The notes beneath the pieces were generated by a model. That model saw only the letters and a list, made by a program, of their open reading frames with translations. It was not told the DNA's origin and did not search any database. A stretch of 64,000 nucleotides of DNA, taken from Aotearoamyces nothofagi (Eukaryota; Ascomycota; Leotiomycetes; Leotiales; Tympanidaceae). Where the stretch lies: contig JADDTR010000017.1 in NCBI GenBank assembly GCA_015345905.1, positions 186,001 to 250,000 of the forward strand. The letters are read 5' to 3'. Below are positions 21,058-32,871 of the stretch, one piece after another. Position 1 is the first letter of the stretch, and each line of letters starts with the position of its first letter. A program made the position numbers and the translations under genes.

Positions 21058-24000
21058 ATGGGCCAGGAGTCGAGCCAGCTCGCTGCTGAAAATGGGGAGA
21101 ATGGCACAGGTACGTGTTTGTTTCGTTTGCCACATGTACGACCGTTTCGGCGGGCGTGAATATATGCTATTTCACACATCACACAGGCCATGCCTTGCAG
21201 TTGAAATGAATCAAAGGCTAATTGATCACTATCGTTTTAGATTTGAAAATTAGACGAGGTCACGATACAGCAGACGAAGCTTTGGACAGCGTCAAAGCGG
21301 AAGTAGACAGTGAAAAGGAAGAGGATCCCGCAGATGGTGAAAACCCAGAAGGGTCTGAAGACCTCCAGGAACCTCAACAAGACTTGCCGGATCTTGAAGA
21401 GCAACATGGCTCAATCAGAAGTGGCAATGCCAGCTCAAATCCCAACAAACCAAAAGCCGTGAATAGTAGCTCGAAGAAAGAAAAGAAGAAGGGGAAGCGG
21501 AAATCTGCTGCGCTAGAGGATGAAGAAGATATTGAAACTCAAGAATCTAACGTGGATAATGATGCGGATCTACGGCCGGAGGTGGAAGCTGTACTCCCAG
21601 AAGCAAAGACAAGAGGCAAGAAGGGAAAGAAGTCTAAGAAGAAGAGAGAGTTAGAAATTGTGATTGATCAAGTTGCAGAGGGCGAAACGCTGGGCAGTCA
21701 ACTTGACGAGTCCAACCAAGACATCTTAGAAGATATACAGAGTGCACAAGTTAATGTATACGAGGAAAGTGCGACAGAAACTGCTGCAAAACCAGCGAAC
21801 GCAACGAAGAAATCCAAGAGGAAACGCAACTTCACCAATGAAGGATTGGCCAAAAGTGAGGATATACAGGATATCCAGAAGGCTTTACCAACTGAGGCAG
21901 GAAAAGAAACCCCTCCACCTGAAGTCGAGACAGCACAGCCCGAAAGCAAGAAAACGAAGATAGTAAAGTCACCAGCGACCCGAAAGTCCAAGAAGTCACG
22001 ACGATTTACAGAAGCTACAGAACTAGAGCACGAACAAGATAATCAATATCCTGAACCTAATGAAGAGTTAACTTCAATAGCACAACTTTTAACGCCCCAA
22101 GCTAGTCGGAAGGTCAGTGACGCGATCTCTAACCACGACAACGTTGCAGCTTCATCCCAGCCCATCTCGACTGCAGATGACATATCAGATCTAACTGCTA
22201 GCCCCATTGAAGGCCATTCACAGTTTTCACCGAGCCGGAAGCGAAAGAGCAGAAAGACCACCGAGGTCGCTTCGGAAAAGGGTCACAAGACAAAGAAGAG
22301 AAGGCGCAATACCGCAGAAGCGGATGCTGACGCTACCATGGCGGAAGAAAAGTCTGATGAGACAGTTCTTGAGATGCTCGGTTTATATTCGCCCCCACTT
22401 AAGCAGACAGCTGCATCGCCAAAATCGCATGACGGGCTTCACCTTAACCCTTCTGCCGAGAATGACAACACGCATTCCAATATCGATTACCAGGCCGGCA
22501 ATAGCCTCGGGTCATCGCCGCCATTTCGAGTAGTCATACCAATTTCGTCGAATATAGAACCTTTAAATCTATCCCCGAATTCCCCCCAAAAATCGCGGAA
22601 GAGGAAGCCTCTTAAAAATTCTGCTAACGCCTCTTCAAATACCACAAATGCCAATGGCACAGCGTCTTACAATCATGGTGCCTCCCCTACTTCGCCCATT
22701 GAAGCAGGTCCGTCTACAACCGTAAGCTCATGGAAGGCTGTAAATTCAACCCCTGGACCTGAGATGGCGACAGAGGAGTCCGTCCCGCAAATCGGCATCT
22801 ATATAGATGGAGAATTACAACCGATCAGCAGTAATAGCAGAGCTAAACGTCGTCTTCCTGTAGGTGATGATGAAGCGGATGAGCCAATTTTCATCACTGA
22901 GGATCCGAGTCAGCCCAAGAGGAAGCGCAAATCTCTCAAACCTAAGACCCCGACGAGTACAGGAAAGGGCCTCGCTAGTGTAACTCCTAAGCACAAAACA
23001 CCAACCACTGTCAAAAATTCAGGAGACAGTTCAGCGGCGGGGAAATCAGAACCAAAGAAGCCAACTGTCAGCGGGCAAATTTCGGACGGAGAATTCGAGA
23101 TCATCAAGAACGAGATGCAAAAATTCCGAGAAATGTACGATATGAGTGAATATGACCTAAACCAGCTGGTTCAGGACAATGCGCGTACTGGGGCGGAGTT
23201 ATGGACTCAAGTATGTGATGCTTTGCCAGAGCGCTCTCGGTCAGCAATCATGAAGATTTGCAGGAGAAAATTCCATAATTACGATGCCCGAGGCCAGTGG
23301 ACGAAGGAGCAGGATGAGGATCTCAAGAATGCATATCAGAGATATCCAAAGGCATGGAAGCAGATAGGACAGATCCTTCATCGACATCCTGAAGATTGCC
23401 GTGATCGATGGAGAAACTATCTAATCTGTGGTGAAAATCAACAGAGGGATCACTGGTCTGAGGAAGAAGAGAGGAACCTTAGAGCCTGCGTTCAAGAATG
23501 TGTTGAATCTATCAGAGAGATCAGAGCAGCTGGAATGGTCGAAAATGGCAAAAGTGATGGAGAGCCAGATATCAATCTCGTTGACTGGCAGGTGGTTAGC
23601 GGAATGATGCACCACACTAGGAGTCGATTGCAATGCATGACTAAGTGGAAGCATATAACTGAACGCGAAAAGTCTGAGGATGAGGGTTCAGGAGATCTAG
23701 ATCTTGTTGACCAGTCATGGCGAGTAACGGCAGCTAAGAAGGCGTATCGATACATGAAACGCTCAGAGAAGCTGGTCTTGTTACATGGCATTCAAGATTC
23801 GCTGGCTGGCAGAGAAGGAAAGGTTCCATGGGGCACTATTGGTGGTCCCGAATTTAAGGAGAACTGGTCTTGCATGGCACGGAAGGTCGCATGGAAACAA
23901 CTCCGAGGCACGGTTTACGGCAACCGGGATATGAAGCTTCAGGAGATAGTTTCGATACTGATCGACCGTATTCAAACTGGAAATGATGAGGACGAGCCGG

Positions 24001-24575
24001 AGGAACGCCCACCAAAGCCACCAAAGCGAGTTCGGAGGTCCAAACAGAAGAAGACGGCACTTAGCGAAGAATATATTCCTGTCGAGGATATGGAGAAAGC
24101 TGCAAAGGCGACTAAGAAACCCCAAAAACAGAAGAAGCTTCTTGATCGCATAGTCCGAGAAAGTGAAAACGTTAGAATTTCACCGAACCAGTCGTACAAC
24201 ATAGGCCAGCAACAAGCCGATTACATTATTGGCTTCAACGCTGGTGGCCACATACCTTACACGAACGGCTACCACCATCACCATCTGAATAAAGCCAAGA
24301 CTGAAAGTTATGGAGCTGTCCAGGTGGACGAGTCTGATGTTGAGGATGTGCAGATGACGAATAGAAGGCACGACGATAATGCAAGCGTTGATCTTGATGC
24401 AGTAAATGGAACTAATGGTAGAGCTACAAGGCTTCGGTCGCCGTTTTCCTTCAAGCACATCCTGAATCCATCCACGCCTCGTGCTCCTAGCAGTACTGAT
24501 TCGGATGATTCGGATATGGCAGACATCCCTGCTCGTCGCCTAAGACAGAGCAGCATCGATCTCGACAAGGCATGA
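21058..24575 (+). CDS. REB1: Reb1-like Myb DNA-binding protein (Pol I termination factor family)
   Basis: Two exons, 21058-21109 and 21241-24575; phase 1 splice; 1128 residues. The start MGQESSQLAAEN is in exon 1, because the acceptor at 21240 is the only nearby one that keeps the frame open. The first 600 residues are acidic/lysine-rich and disordered with many KKSKRKR-type nuclear signals. The DNA-binding part at about 620-850 has tandem Myb/SANT repeats: QWTKEQDEDLKNAYQRYPKAWKQIG...RDRWRNYL, then HWSEEEERNLRACV...VDWQVVSGMM...CMTKWKHI. This arrangement is typical of Reb1/TTF-I-type factors that stop RNA polymerase I at rDNA and act as general regulatory factors. The basic tail contains a KRVRRSKQKK patch and a short GYHHHH run. 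The exact paralogue (Reb1 or Nsi1 type) cannot be settled by eye. Confidence 0.85.
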
Positions 24576-25033
24576 GAGGAATCTCGTTATTCACCTAAAC
24601 AACCTCACGCAGACAGCCCGGGCTAGGTGCACTCTACATTCGATGAGTTGTTCTTGTAATATAGTGTATAAATGGTTTCGTGTATTACTATCCCTAGATT
24701 GTTTGCCGACTTTAGCGCGGATGGGTATCAAAAGCAGGCGTGGTTTGTTATTGTGGTGGAAAGGCGGGGGAAAAGATAATCCTGATAACGTCTGGGAAGG
24801 GGTGGAGGATACAGAAATATACGGTAATAGATGTTTTCTAGCAGGCAGGAATTACAAAAACTAGCCTTCTCATGCATGTATCATTGGATGGATCCTTGTA
24901 AAGTGCTTAGTAGAAGATTTCATAATATTTAGGGGGTATAATCTGCTACGTCCCCAACTCCAAGAAATGCAATCCAACCCAAGTCTAGGAATCCCTTTTC
25001 CCCTTCTCATTCTATCTAACTATGCATACAAGA
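24576..25033. other. Intergenic between convergent genes, nothing recognised
   Basis: Holds the 3' ends of the Reb1-like gene and LRO1. No gene or repeat seen. Confidence 0.5.
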
Positions 25034-27067
25034 TTACAGGCCAAAGATGCTCCCCTCCTTCTCCTCGTCTGGATCCTCGCCCTCCTCATAGACCTTGACC
25101 TTATCAGCATATTGCATGATTTTGCTGACGACGTTATCCTGGATCTCGTCGCCGCGGCCGCCGGCGATGCGCAGGATAAGGTCGTTCAGGCTCTGGCGGC
25201 CGAGGATGTCGACGTGGTCGCCGGTGTTGGGGCCGCCACGGGGGCTGAAGCGGTCGGGCTCGTGGGGCATCTCGTAGACGGTAACCTTGGCGCCGGCGGG
25301 GTTGAAGCGCGGTATCTTCCAGCCCTTGTTACACATGTAGCCGGTGGAGAGGAGATTGACGGTGCCGTCGCCCTCGCCCATGATGACGCCGTGGTCGATG
25401 TTGCCGGAGGTGATGCTGGTGTCGATGGTGATGTTTAGGGCCGAGAGAGGGCCTGCGTCGCGGTAAAAATAGGCTCTTTCGGTGGGTTTGCCGATGCCTG
25501 GCAGTTGTTAGTTCTGGTATCATGCTTTATTGATGCATGCCGGGTAAAATCGATAGGGTTGGATTGGAAGACTCACCATAAAAGCAGTATATCTTTAGGT
25601 TGGGTGCTAGGGGAAGTCGAGTCTCAAGTGGATTGATCCATTTCCTAGGGTCATTTTCGTTCTTATCGACTTCTTTCTTGGAGCGTGCTATACCTCCAGA
25701 ATAGCTACCTTTGATGGCATCTTGATACCATGGCTCAGTAGTATTATGAAGATACTCTAAACTAGCAGAGACCGTGAGATTCTTTGCTCGATGGGTCTCA
25801 TTGCTATCCTGGAAGTTCAAAAACGGCCCAAAGCTTACTCCCTGTCCTGGTAGGTCGTCTGGCGCCCACGTTGCATTGCCCCAAACCCTGTCGCCACCAA
25901 TTGGAAGCATAGATGAAATGCCTGGCATGGCCCTGAATAGAACTGCGCGTTCCTCGCGGTTCAGAAATCTCTCCAAGCCATACACTGCAAATGCATTCAG
26001 CTGAGCTGTATCCTTCATTTCTCCAGACAGTACTGCTGGGAGGCCTTTTAACGCTCCAAGCATACATCCACTGACGTTAATCCAGGAATCAACGTGCTTG
26101 TCAACCCAATCATCACCACCTTGTCCGCCTGAACTTGAAGCTACCCAGTGAAAGAAGTAAAATGATACCTGTCCTCCCATGCTGTGCGAGACAATGACAA
26201 CCTTCTTTTTACTAATTTTATGAGCAGTCTCAATGTGGCTCTTTAACCTCGTGAAGTACTGATCTCGAACCTCTAGATTCGCATATGATAGTCTCCAGTC
26301 ATAGGCAGCGATATAACTATTCGTTGGGTCGTATCCAATGGTTGCCAAGTTCTCCAAGATCTTATTCCAAATCCAATATCCAGTAATAAAAAAATCCGCC
26401 GCATCAAAGCCTTGCGCCGCTCGGAGTTTGATACCTGGAGGATCTAAACCAGTATATTTGTCCAGCATGATATGGGTTTTCCACAGCTCTTTATCGGTCA
26501 CCAACGCGCGCATCATACTCCAACTGCCCCAAAGACGTTTCCGAAAGAACGGCCTGGAATTATTTGCCGTGCCCCACGACTCTAGACCGGTGGAGATAAC
26601 TCCGGGTATCATGACCACCGGATGATCTGCCCAGGTACCTTCTGAGAGGAGCTTTAAGCCGACTTGGAAAGAATCGTAGTTCGTTGCTTCAAGTTCACCT
26701 TTCTATGAAAAACGTGAATCAGCAGAGTATAGCACAAGAAGTTCCTACAACCGTGCGTGGTACATACCGATAGGTCTTTGGCATCCTGAACGAGTCCTGC
26801 AGGCAGCACACCAATCAAGCTCTCCATATCCAGATCTGGGAAGAGATCATTCTTCTGCGCAAAGAAACCCGCAACCAAAATCCCAAACAGCCCCCCCAGG
26901 CCAAAGATCAACCCATTGCGCTTCTTTGAATTGCCCGACTTGTGCTTGTGTGTGATGACCACCGGAACCGGCGCTGATTGCCCCTCTGTAGTCTTCTCGG
27001 GTGTGCTTTCTCTCGAATCCGAGGGCGTACTATCACCAATGATCCGCCGTCGCAGAGCGGAAGCCAT
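25034..27067 (-). CDS. LRO1: Phospholipid:diacylglycerol acyltransferase Lro1 (PDAT)
   Basis: Makes triacylglycerol by moving an acyl chain from phospholipid to diacylglycerol at the ER (LCAT-like alpha/beta hydrolase fold). Exons are 27067-26768, 26702-25577 and 25497-25034; 629 residues, close to yeast Lro1. The N-terminal 50 residues are cytosolic and basic, followed by one membrane anchor at about 51-70 (NGLIFGLGGLFGILVAGFFA). The nucleophile is the Ser in VSHSMGGQ at about 274. The lid/substrate segment is PGVISTGLESWG. The acid Asp is in GEGDGTVNL and the His in GDHVDILG, so the triad looks complete. The start was set at 27067 (MASALRRR) rather than an upstream in-frame ATG at 27511, because the upstream part reads through the neighbouring gene's first exon. 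Confidence 0.95.
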
Positions 27068-27349
27068 GATGTGCAGAAGGTATACAACTCGCGAACGGAC
27101 ACGCGTTGAATCTCGAGCGCGATGTTGGGGAGGGACGGCGGAGCTCTGGAACGTCGATACGATTTCCCAAGCAAAACTGCCGGCCCCTGTCGGCTTTCCA
27201 GCTTCTCCCCTCGCGCCGCACGCGTCATCGCGGATAAGGTTGCACGCTTTCTGCTGAAATGCCTGGCGGCGGCAGTGTGGAGTCAGGCAGCAGTTTGTGA
27301 ATATCACAATCCCGCCAGCCCGGCGTTCACAACTTCTGCAGCCCAGACC
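27068..27349. promoter_or_regulatory. Shared divergent promoter region of LRO1 and MAK3
   Basis: The two start codons face away from each other across 282 bp, so both core promoters must lie here. No specific binding site is claimed. Confidence 0.6.
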
Positions 27350-27988
27350 ATGGCAACTGAAGCAAGGCTGGCCGAGCTTCCTGCAGAGCTGCGGTACATC
27401 CAGTATGACAATACCCTGGAGTCGCAATACCTTCCGGCCATCCGCGCCCTCATCTCGAAGGATCTGAGCGAGCCGTACAGTATCTATGTCTACAGGTATT
27501 TCTTGTACCACTGGGGGGACCTGTGCTTCATGGTATTATCTCTCTTGCATTGGATGTACGTGCTTACGAACTAATGTGCTCTACAGGCCGTCCACCCAGA
27601 GACAGACGCCCTCATCGGCATTGTAATCAACAAGCTCGAACCCCACCAATCGCACTCCCCACCAACTCTGCGCGGCTACATTGCCATGTTGGCAGTCTCG
27701 TCTGCATACCGTGGGCACGGTATTGCCACAACACTTGTACGCCAGGCGATAGACGCCATGATTGCACGCGATGCCGATGAAATCGTCCTTGAAACCGAGG
27801 TCACAAATACTGCTGCGATGAAGCTGTACGAGCGGCTGGGCTTCCTCAGGAGCAAGAAGCTGCATAGGTATTACTTGAACGGGAATACGGCGTATAGGCT
27901 GGTTTTACAACTGAAGACTGGCCTGGGGAAGATGCCGTTGGATGGAGATGATGGGAATGAGGCTTTGCTGGAAGGTGAGATGGTATAA
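27350..27988 (+). CDS. MAK3: NatC N-terminal acetyltransferase catalytic subunit (Naa30/Mak3)
   Basis: GNAT-fold enzyme that acetylates N-termini of the Met-Leu/Ile/Phe type as the catalytic subunit of NatC on ribosomes. Exons 27350-27532 and 27587-27988 joined in phase 0; 194 residues, the usual size. LRYIQYDNTLESQYLPAIRALISKDLSEPYSIYVYRYFL is the family's N-terminal substrate-binding part. The acetyl-CoA loop is YRGHGIATTLV (R-x-x-G-x-A), preceded by RGYIAMLAVSS. ETEVTNTAAMKLYERLGF and the RYYLNG...YRLVL strand complete the fold. It diverges from LRO1 over 282 bp. Confidence 0.95.
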
Positions 27989-30447
27989 TGGACATTTCTC
28001 GATCCCTCGTTGGCATGATAGAAAGCATGCCAAGTTTGGGACACAGATTTTGTGACCGAAGATCCGGAATCCCGATTTATGCAGCCTATGTAGCGTATAT
28101 TCCGTGTAGTCACTCTCACTTAATGATTATATAGGCTCGCGGCTGTGGACCGGATCTCTCAAACAAAACCGAGGAATATCTAACAAAATTTACAAACGTC
28201 AATCGACACGACTCTCACCGTGAAACAGTGTCTCGGACATTTATCTCCTTAGCTGTAACACCGTCAATCTAAAAAAGAGAACGAGACGCTACCGAAGAGC
28301 TCGGTGATATGAACAGCACCTTTAGACGCCTTGTCTTAGATGCCCTATCAGCAGAGCTAAATAGAATAGACTTTCCCACGTTTCAAGAAATCACCAAAGG
28401 ATATTCCCACAATGTATATCATATCAGTGCATATCTACCGTAGGCAAATCAATCTACCACAGCGAGTGACTCACATTTCGATTCGGGCCACGACGAGGAA
28501 ACCGCATGATCCAGCTCGTATTTACTCACCGCAAAGGCGCATGCCCTCGTATCAAACACCCATCCCATCCCATCCGCAGCCCCATCAGCCCTCTCCCGAA
28601 CATCCCTTCCCTGTAACCCCCCCTATCCTGTCACCCACCATAAAGTGTGCTAGCTAGGTACAAGATAATACAGTACAGTCCAATCCAATCCAGCGCCTGC
28701 TCACAGTATGCACTGTACAATATCCGTAGTACACCCTTTCCTTCCAAGCATTCAAGCTTCCGCACTCGTCCCAGAACCGGCCCGGTCAGCGCCCTCTATC
28801 CCGTTCCCGGGTCTGGGTTTCTGGCACACCTTCCTATCTACGCATCATCTCCGTGGCGTCCGTGTCCCGGCTTCCACGGCGCCGGATGGGGCTGTGTGTG
28901 CTCTTCTAGAAGGTCTCGCATGGGGGCAGGGGGAGAGCAGGGAGAGGCCTTCCGCGGGCGCGCCTTTGGGTGTGTTCCGACTGGCAGGGTCGGGGATTTG
29001 GGAGGGCGGAGGAACGAAGGGGTGAGGTCGATGGAGGTCGACGGCTGGCTTGCGCACGCAGGACGTCGAAAAGCCTCCTCCTCTGCAGACCTCTCTACTA
29101 ATACTGTACCATAACAGTGCATTGTCTCCCCAAGTCCAGGTCCTCGCAACCATATCATATCTCCACCACCAGCACGCCGCACCTCTTCCATCGATTTACT
29201 TGTTTCTGCCGCTGCCTCGGCCAAACGACAAGGATACAAGGATGCATCTGACGATCTGATTAGAGAAAAGGTACCGACTTTCCGTTCCCTTCCCTTTTCC
29301 CAAGCCCAACCCCCCTGAGACTGACTGAGACCGGGACGGGGAGCGGGAAGCGCGAACCGGCATCGGCGTTTCCCTGATCCCGGCCCGCCGCACCGCGGCT
29401 TCCTGATCAAGCCGCAACTTTTGATTTCGTGTGTACGTAGCAATGGACTGTGTCGTGCACCGTACACCGTACACCGTACACCGTATACCGTATTTGGCTG
29501 CCTACTCTAGACAGTACAGCTCGCTGCTTTACCGCGTCTTCTGCGCTTCGCTCTCCCGGTGCACCGTGCAGCGTGACTTGTTGAGGAGCGATTGAGAAGA
29601 GTTCCGTGGCCGTGTTGGGGATCTCGAGCGAGTACAAAGTATTGTTTAACTACATACGAGACATGTATATTCGCGAACCGAGGGCTCTGGTAGTAGAGGA
29701 AATCGTAGATGCTGTCAAGCAGCTTCTCCCGTCCGTCGACGGCTCAATGGCATGGCATATCTTCAGCCAAACGACGCAGATTGTGGAAGTCCGTCGTTTC
29801 CTTTCTTATGTGCTGCAGCTGTGGATATTGTGTAGGCGGCGCCGCGAATCGTTCGTTATGCACTATATGGACAGATTAACCACATGCTTGACAGTGTGAA
29901 CAAGATCTGTGATCAATATACTCTTTTCTGATCATTATCCCCCCGGTCATCACAAATTTTATGTTACACAAAAGCCTCTGTTGCGCCAGAGAAATATTCC
30001 ATCGCTCCACGCGATGCTATGCGCTCTGCTTCTTAAAACGCCCAACCCGCGCCCTCGGGGCTATGGCTGCAAAGAGCCATATGCTGAGTGCATGATGCCC
30101 CCAAGGGCGGCAAAAAGAGAAATATGATATGTACAGTACAATGTGAAGATTTAAGCAATACCCGCTATCGCCATTGGTGTGATTAGTTGCGATAAACTGC
30201 CCCAGAAAATATCCAGATTCTGGAAAAGGAGAGATCACCTTGATCTCTAGCCTCCGAAACCGATGCCGCTGCCGGTGTATCGAGAATTCTGAAGCCAAAA
30301 AGTCCGCCCGGGGACGGCAAAGATTTTGGGGTGCATTTATTTGGCAGCATCAGTCCAACGGTCCTCGTATCACCGAAGCCGTTATGACCGAGCCCCGACA
30401 GAAAATACGGGGAGCGACGCGCCGGATTAGCGCATATGAGTAAACCC
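27989..30447. other. 2.4-kb region without a supported gene
   Basis: Short frames occur on both strands; the longest is 209 codons on the minus strand at 28838-29467, but it is Pro/Arg/Gly-rich with no domain and overlaps other frames of equal quality. A 7-bp tandem repeat lies at 29461-29493. The GC content is higher than in the other gaps between 28700 and 29450. I cannot exclude a non-coding RNA. Confidence 0.5.
29461..29493. repeat. 7-bp tandem repeat (CGTACAC)
   Basis: Three perfect copies of CGTACAC, one copy with a single change, and a partial fifth. Simple tandem repeat in the gene-free stretch. Confidence 0.85.
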
Positions 30448-31779
30448 TCAGATCAAGGAATCGTTATGGCGAATGAAGTAGGCCCTGATACTGTCAGTAA
30501 CGCTTCAATTGCATCGTGAATGACTAATACATACTTGCTTGCTTCGTAGGCCGACCAACAAATCGCAGTACTTGGCATAGTAGTGACTACTCGTGGCCGG
30601 ACGCCCTTGAAGAACCCCTTGAATCCCTCTCTTCGGTGTAACAACTTGCAGCCCTCCACAAACCCGTTGACATTCCTTAATTCCGAATCAGAGGCCGAGC
30701 CTCGTGTCTGTAGCATGGTTTTGACCACATCCATGGGCGTAGTAAGTGCTGCAGCAAATCCTCCCGCCACTGCTCCAGCTGAGCAATGTGTTACCGGATC
30801 GTAAACTTTATGAGGGTTCATAGCCGTAGATATGGATTCGTATGCGAGGAATTGTAAGGCCGTGAATGGCACTGTCATCGATAGGGTTGTAGGGTAAGAG
30901 ACATAGAAGGCAGAAACACCCTCCGTACGGTAGATGTACTTGGCGCAGTCTGTTATAGACCTGTACATCTTGCTTGAGTTTTGCATTTGCATGCGCTGCT
31001 TGATGACTGTCCAAGCATCAGTAAAAGACCTCGAGGCTGGAATGAGAAATAATACCATCGAAGGGGTTCATTAGAGCATCACTTGCAATTGTGGCACAGG
31101 CCCCGCTAGTAGCTAATGAAGTCAGTGCCGTGTCGTGAAAAGTTGCTAGAAGAAACATACCAGCAGCAAGTGGATGATGTACGCCGGCCTGATTCCCTCC
31201 CATTAATTGTTTCACGGCTTCATATGTCGCAAAGTATACAGCATGTGCAGGCCCTGGTGAGCATCAGTATCGCCTGAAAACTGGCCCTCGAAAGCATAGA
31301 CTGACCTGCTCCAACAACAACACTCGACATGCCTCGCCATAGACTGAGGAATCCCTCCCCAGACGCTATTCGGTACCCTCCACTTATTATTCCATTGTAA
31401 ACGGCGTTTGGCGAAGGCGATAGTATCTGGGCTCTGGTCTATATGACGTATCAGCTCAGATCCCATATGGGGCGTTTCGTGACGAACCTTGATGGCATCA
31501 ATCGGATACATGACCGTGTGCTCTGCTATACCTGCAAACGCGCCGGCGGCCATGTTCTGCAGTAGAGAGAAATTGCTGTAGTTTATGTTGTGTTAGATGT
31601 GACCTTGTGTGTGGCCATGACTTGTCGAGTCTACTTACGGCGGCAATCCCTCATATCTGGCGAGCAAATGTTAGCAGATGGACCGCATTGAATTGAGGCA
31701 AGCCAGCTCAAGATTGGATGCAAACATACTCATGCTCCTCAGCCTCAGCCGTGACGGCTGCTGGTGCGGCGCCGGCCAT
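30448..31779 (-). CDS. MRS3: Mitoferrin, mitochondrial iron carrier (Mrs3/Mrs4)
   Basis: Inner-membrane solute carrier that imports ferrous iron for haem and Fe-S synthesis. Eight exons: 31779-31730, 31656-31639 (18 nt), 31575-31488, 31438-31306, 31253-31161, 31112-31056, 31006-30535, 30490-30448; they sum to 954 nt, 317 residues. The three carrier signatures are intact after splicing: YPIDAIKTR, NPFDVIKQRMQM (mitoferrin-like) and TPMDVVKTMLQTRG, each opening one of three repeats of about 100 residues. RMQMQNSSKMYRSITDCAKYIYRTEGVSAFYVSYPTTL is also typical of the family. An in-frame ATG at 31998 would add 73 residues rich in Arg and Ser; carriers rarely need this, so I start at 31779. Confidence 0.93.
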
Positions 31780-32871
31780 GCCGCCAGCTGCACGCTCGTG
31801 ACGCTGAACGAAAGCCAGGGTTGCGACGGTCGAGGATCCGGGGTAGAAGCTGGCGGGGTGAAGAGCTGCAGTGGATCGTTGAAAGCGTGTCGTGGATATC
31901 TGGCGTGGGCGAGCTTGGTTGTTGTATTGCCGGAGAGACTTCAGTTGATGGCGACCTGAGAAAATGTAGCCGTTGGCAGCCGTCAATGTAAGAGCCACTC
32001 AGCACCGAGCGGAATTACACTGCGCGGGAAATTGTGCAGGGGCCGGCAGAGGTGGTAAGGCGGGCCTGGGAACTTTGGAGGCAACATGAACTCCGTTTTT
32101 TAGCATTAATAAGATCGCCGATCCAGGCCCGACAGATTAATCACCATCTGCAGTATCTACATGTCTACATGTCTACATATCTACACAGCGTGCACAGCTG
32201 GTGTTCGCCATGTCTATGGCAGATGTCTGCAAAATGATAAAGTTCTTCCACGCCCACGCCCACGCCCACGCCCGCATCGCCGGCTCCGCCCATCTGAGGC
32301 TCGTTGCGTATGCCTCTCGGACGCCTTTTGCTGCAGGGATGGAGAATGGAGGCTGCGCTCGTCTACGCATATTTTTCAGTGTTGCGCGGAAAACCCGTGG
32401 TTGCGTGAACGCACAGGCCACCACATCTGAGAATTCTTGTGGGGAAATGCAAGATGGGTGGCAGGCGGATCACAATCATCGTACGAGTTTCCATCTGATA
32501 ACCAGCGCGCCTCCGAGTGGACCATTTCTATGTGACTCGAGGACTTTATTAGGCCTCCAGCCGTAGCCGTAGCCGCGCCAGGGCCAGGTGCTTCAGACGC
32601 GCGGGGGAGTGTTGTGGGTCACATCGCGTTTATCGGGCGCTTATATTGCAAGTCTGGCTCTCTAGACTCCCTAGATGCACAGTGCCCGAAGCCCTGCTTC
32701 ACTGTGCCCAGCCACACTATGGCTTCGGTCGTCCTATCCTATAACTGTCCTAATGCTATTAGTCTCCCTGATTTAAGCCTTTATATGTCATGCAGCCTGT
32801 GCTATTCGTTTACTCCATTTGCCTGTCCAACCGGCAGGACCCGAAACGCCAGCCATACCCCTCCGGCGATC
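31780..32871. other. Intergenic, with short simple repeats
   Basis: Promoter side of mitoferrin and 3' side of ATG9. A 6-bp repeat (CACGCC, four copies) lies near 32249-32275 and TACATGTC-type repeats near 32157-32180. No gene supported. Confidence 0.5.

Noticed and set aside
27068-27511. Upstream extension of LRO1 to an ATG at 27511
   Set aside because: It would read through the MAK3 first exon on the opposite strand and lacks similarity to PDAT N-termini; MASALRRR at 27067 fits the family.
28838-29467. 209-codon minus-strand frame
   Set aside because: Pro/Arg/Gly-rich without a domain, overlapped by other open frames, and located in a GC-rich stretch where long chance frames are expected.
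29606-29899. 97-codon plus-strand frame in the gene-free stretch
   Set aside because: No similarity recognised and no supporting splice sites or neighbours.
30050-30115. Imperfect inverted repeat GCCCTCGGGGC / GCCCCCAAGGGC
   Set aside because: Mismatched arms and no matching RNA family; too weak to call.
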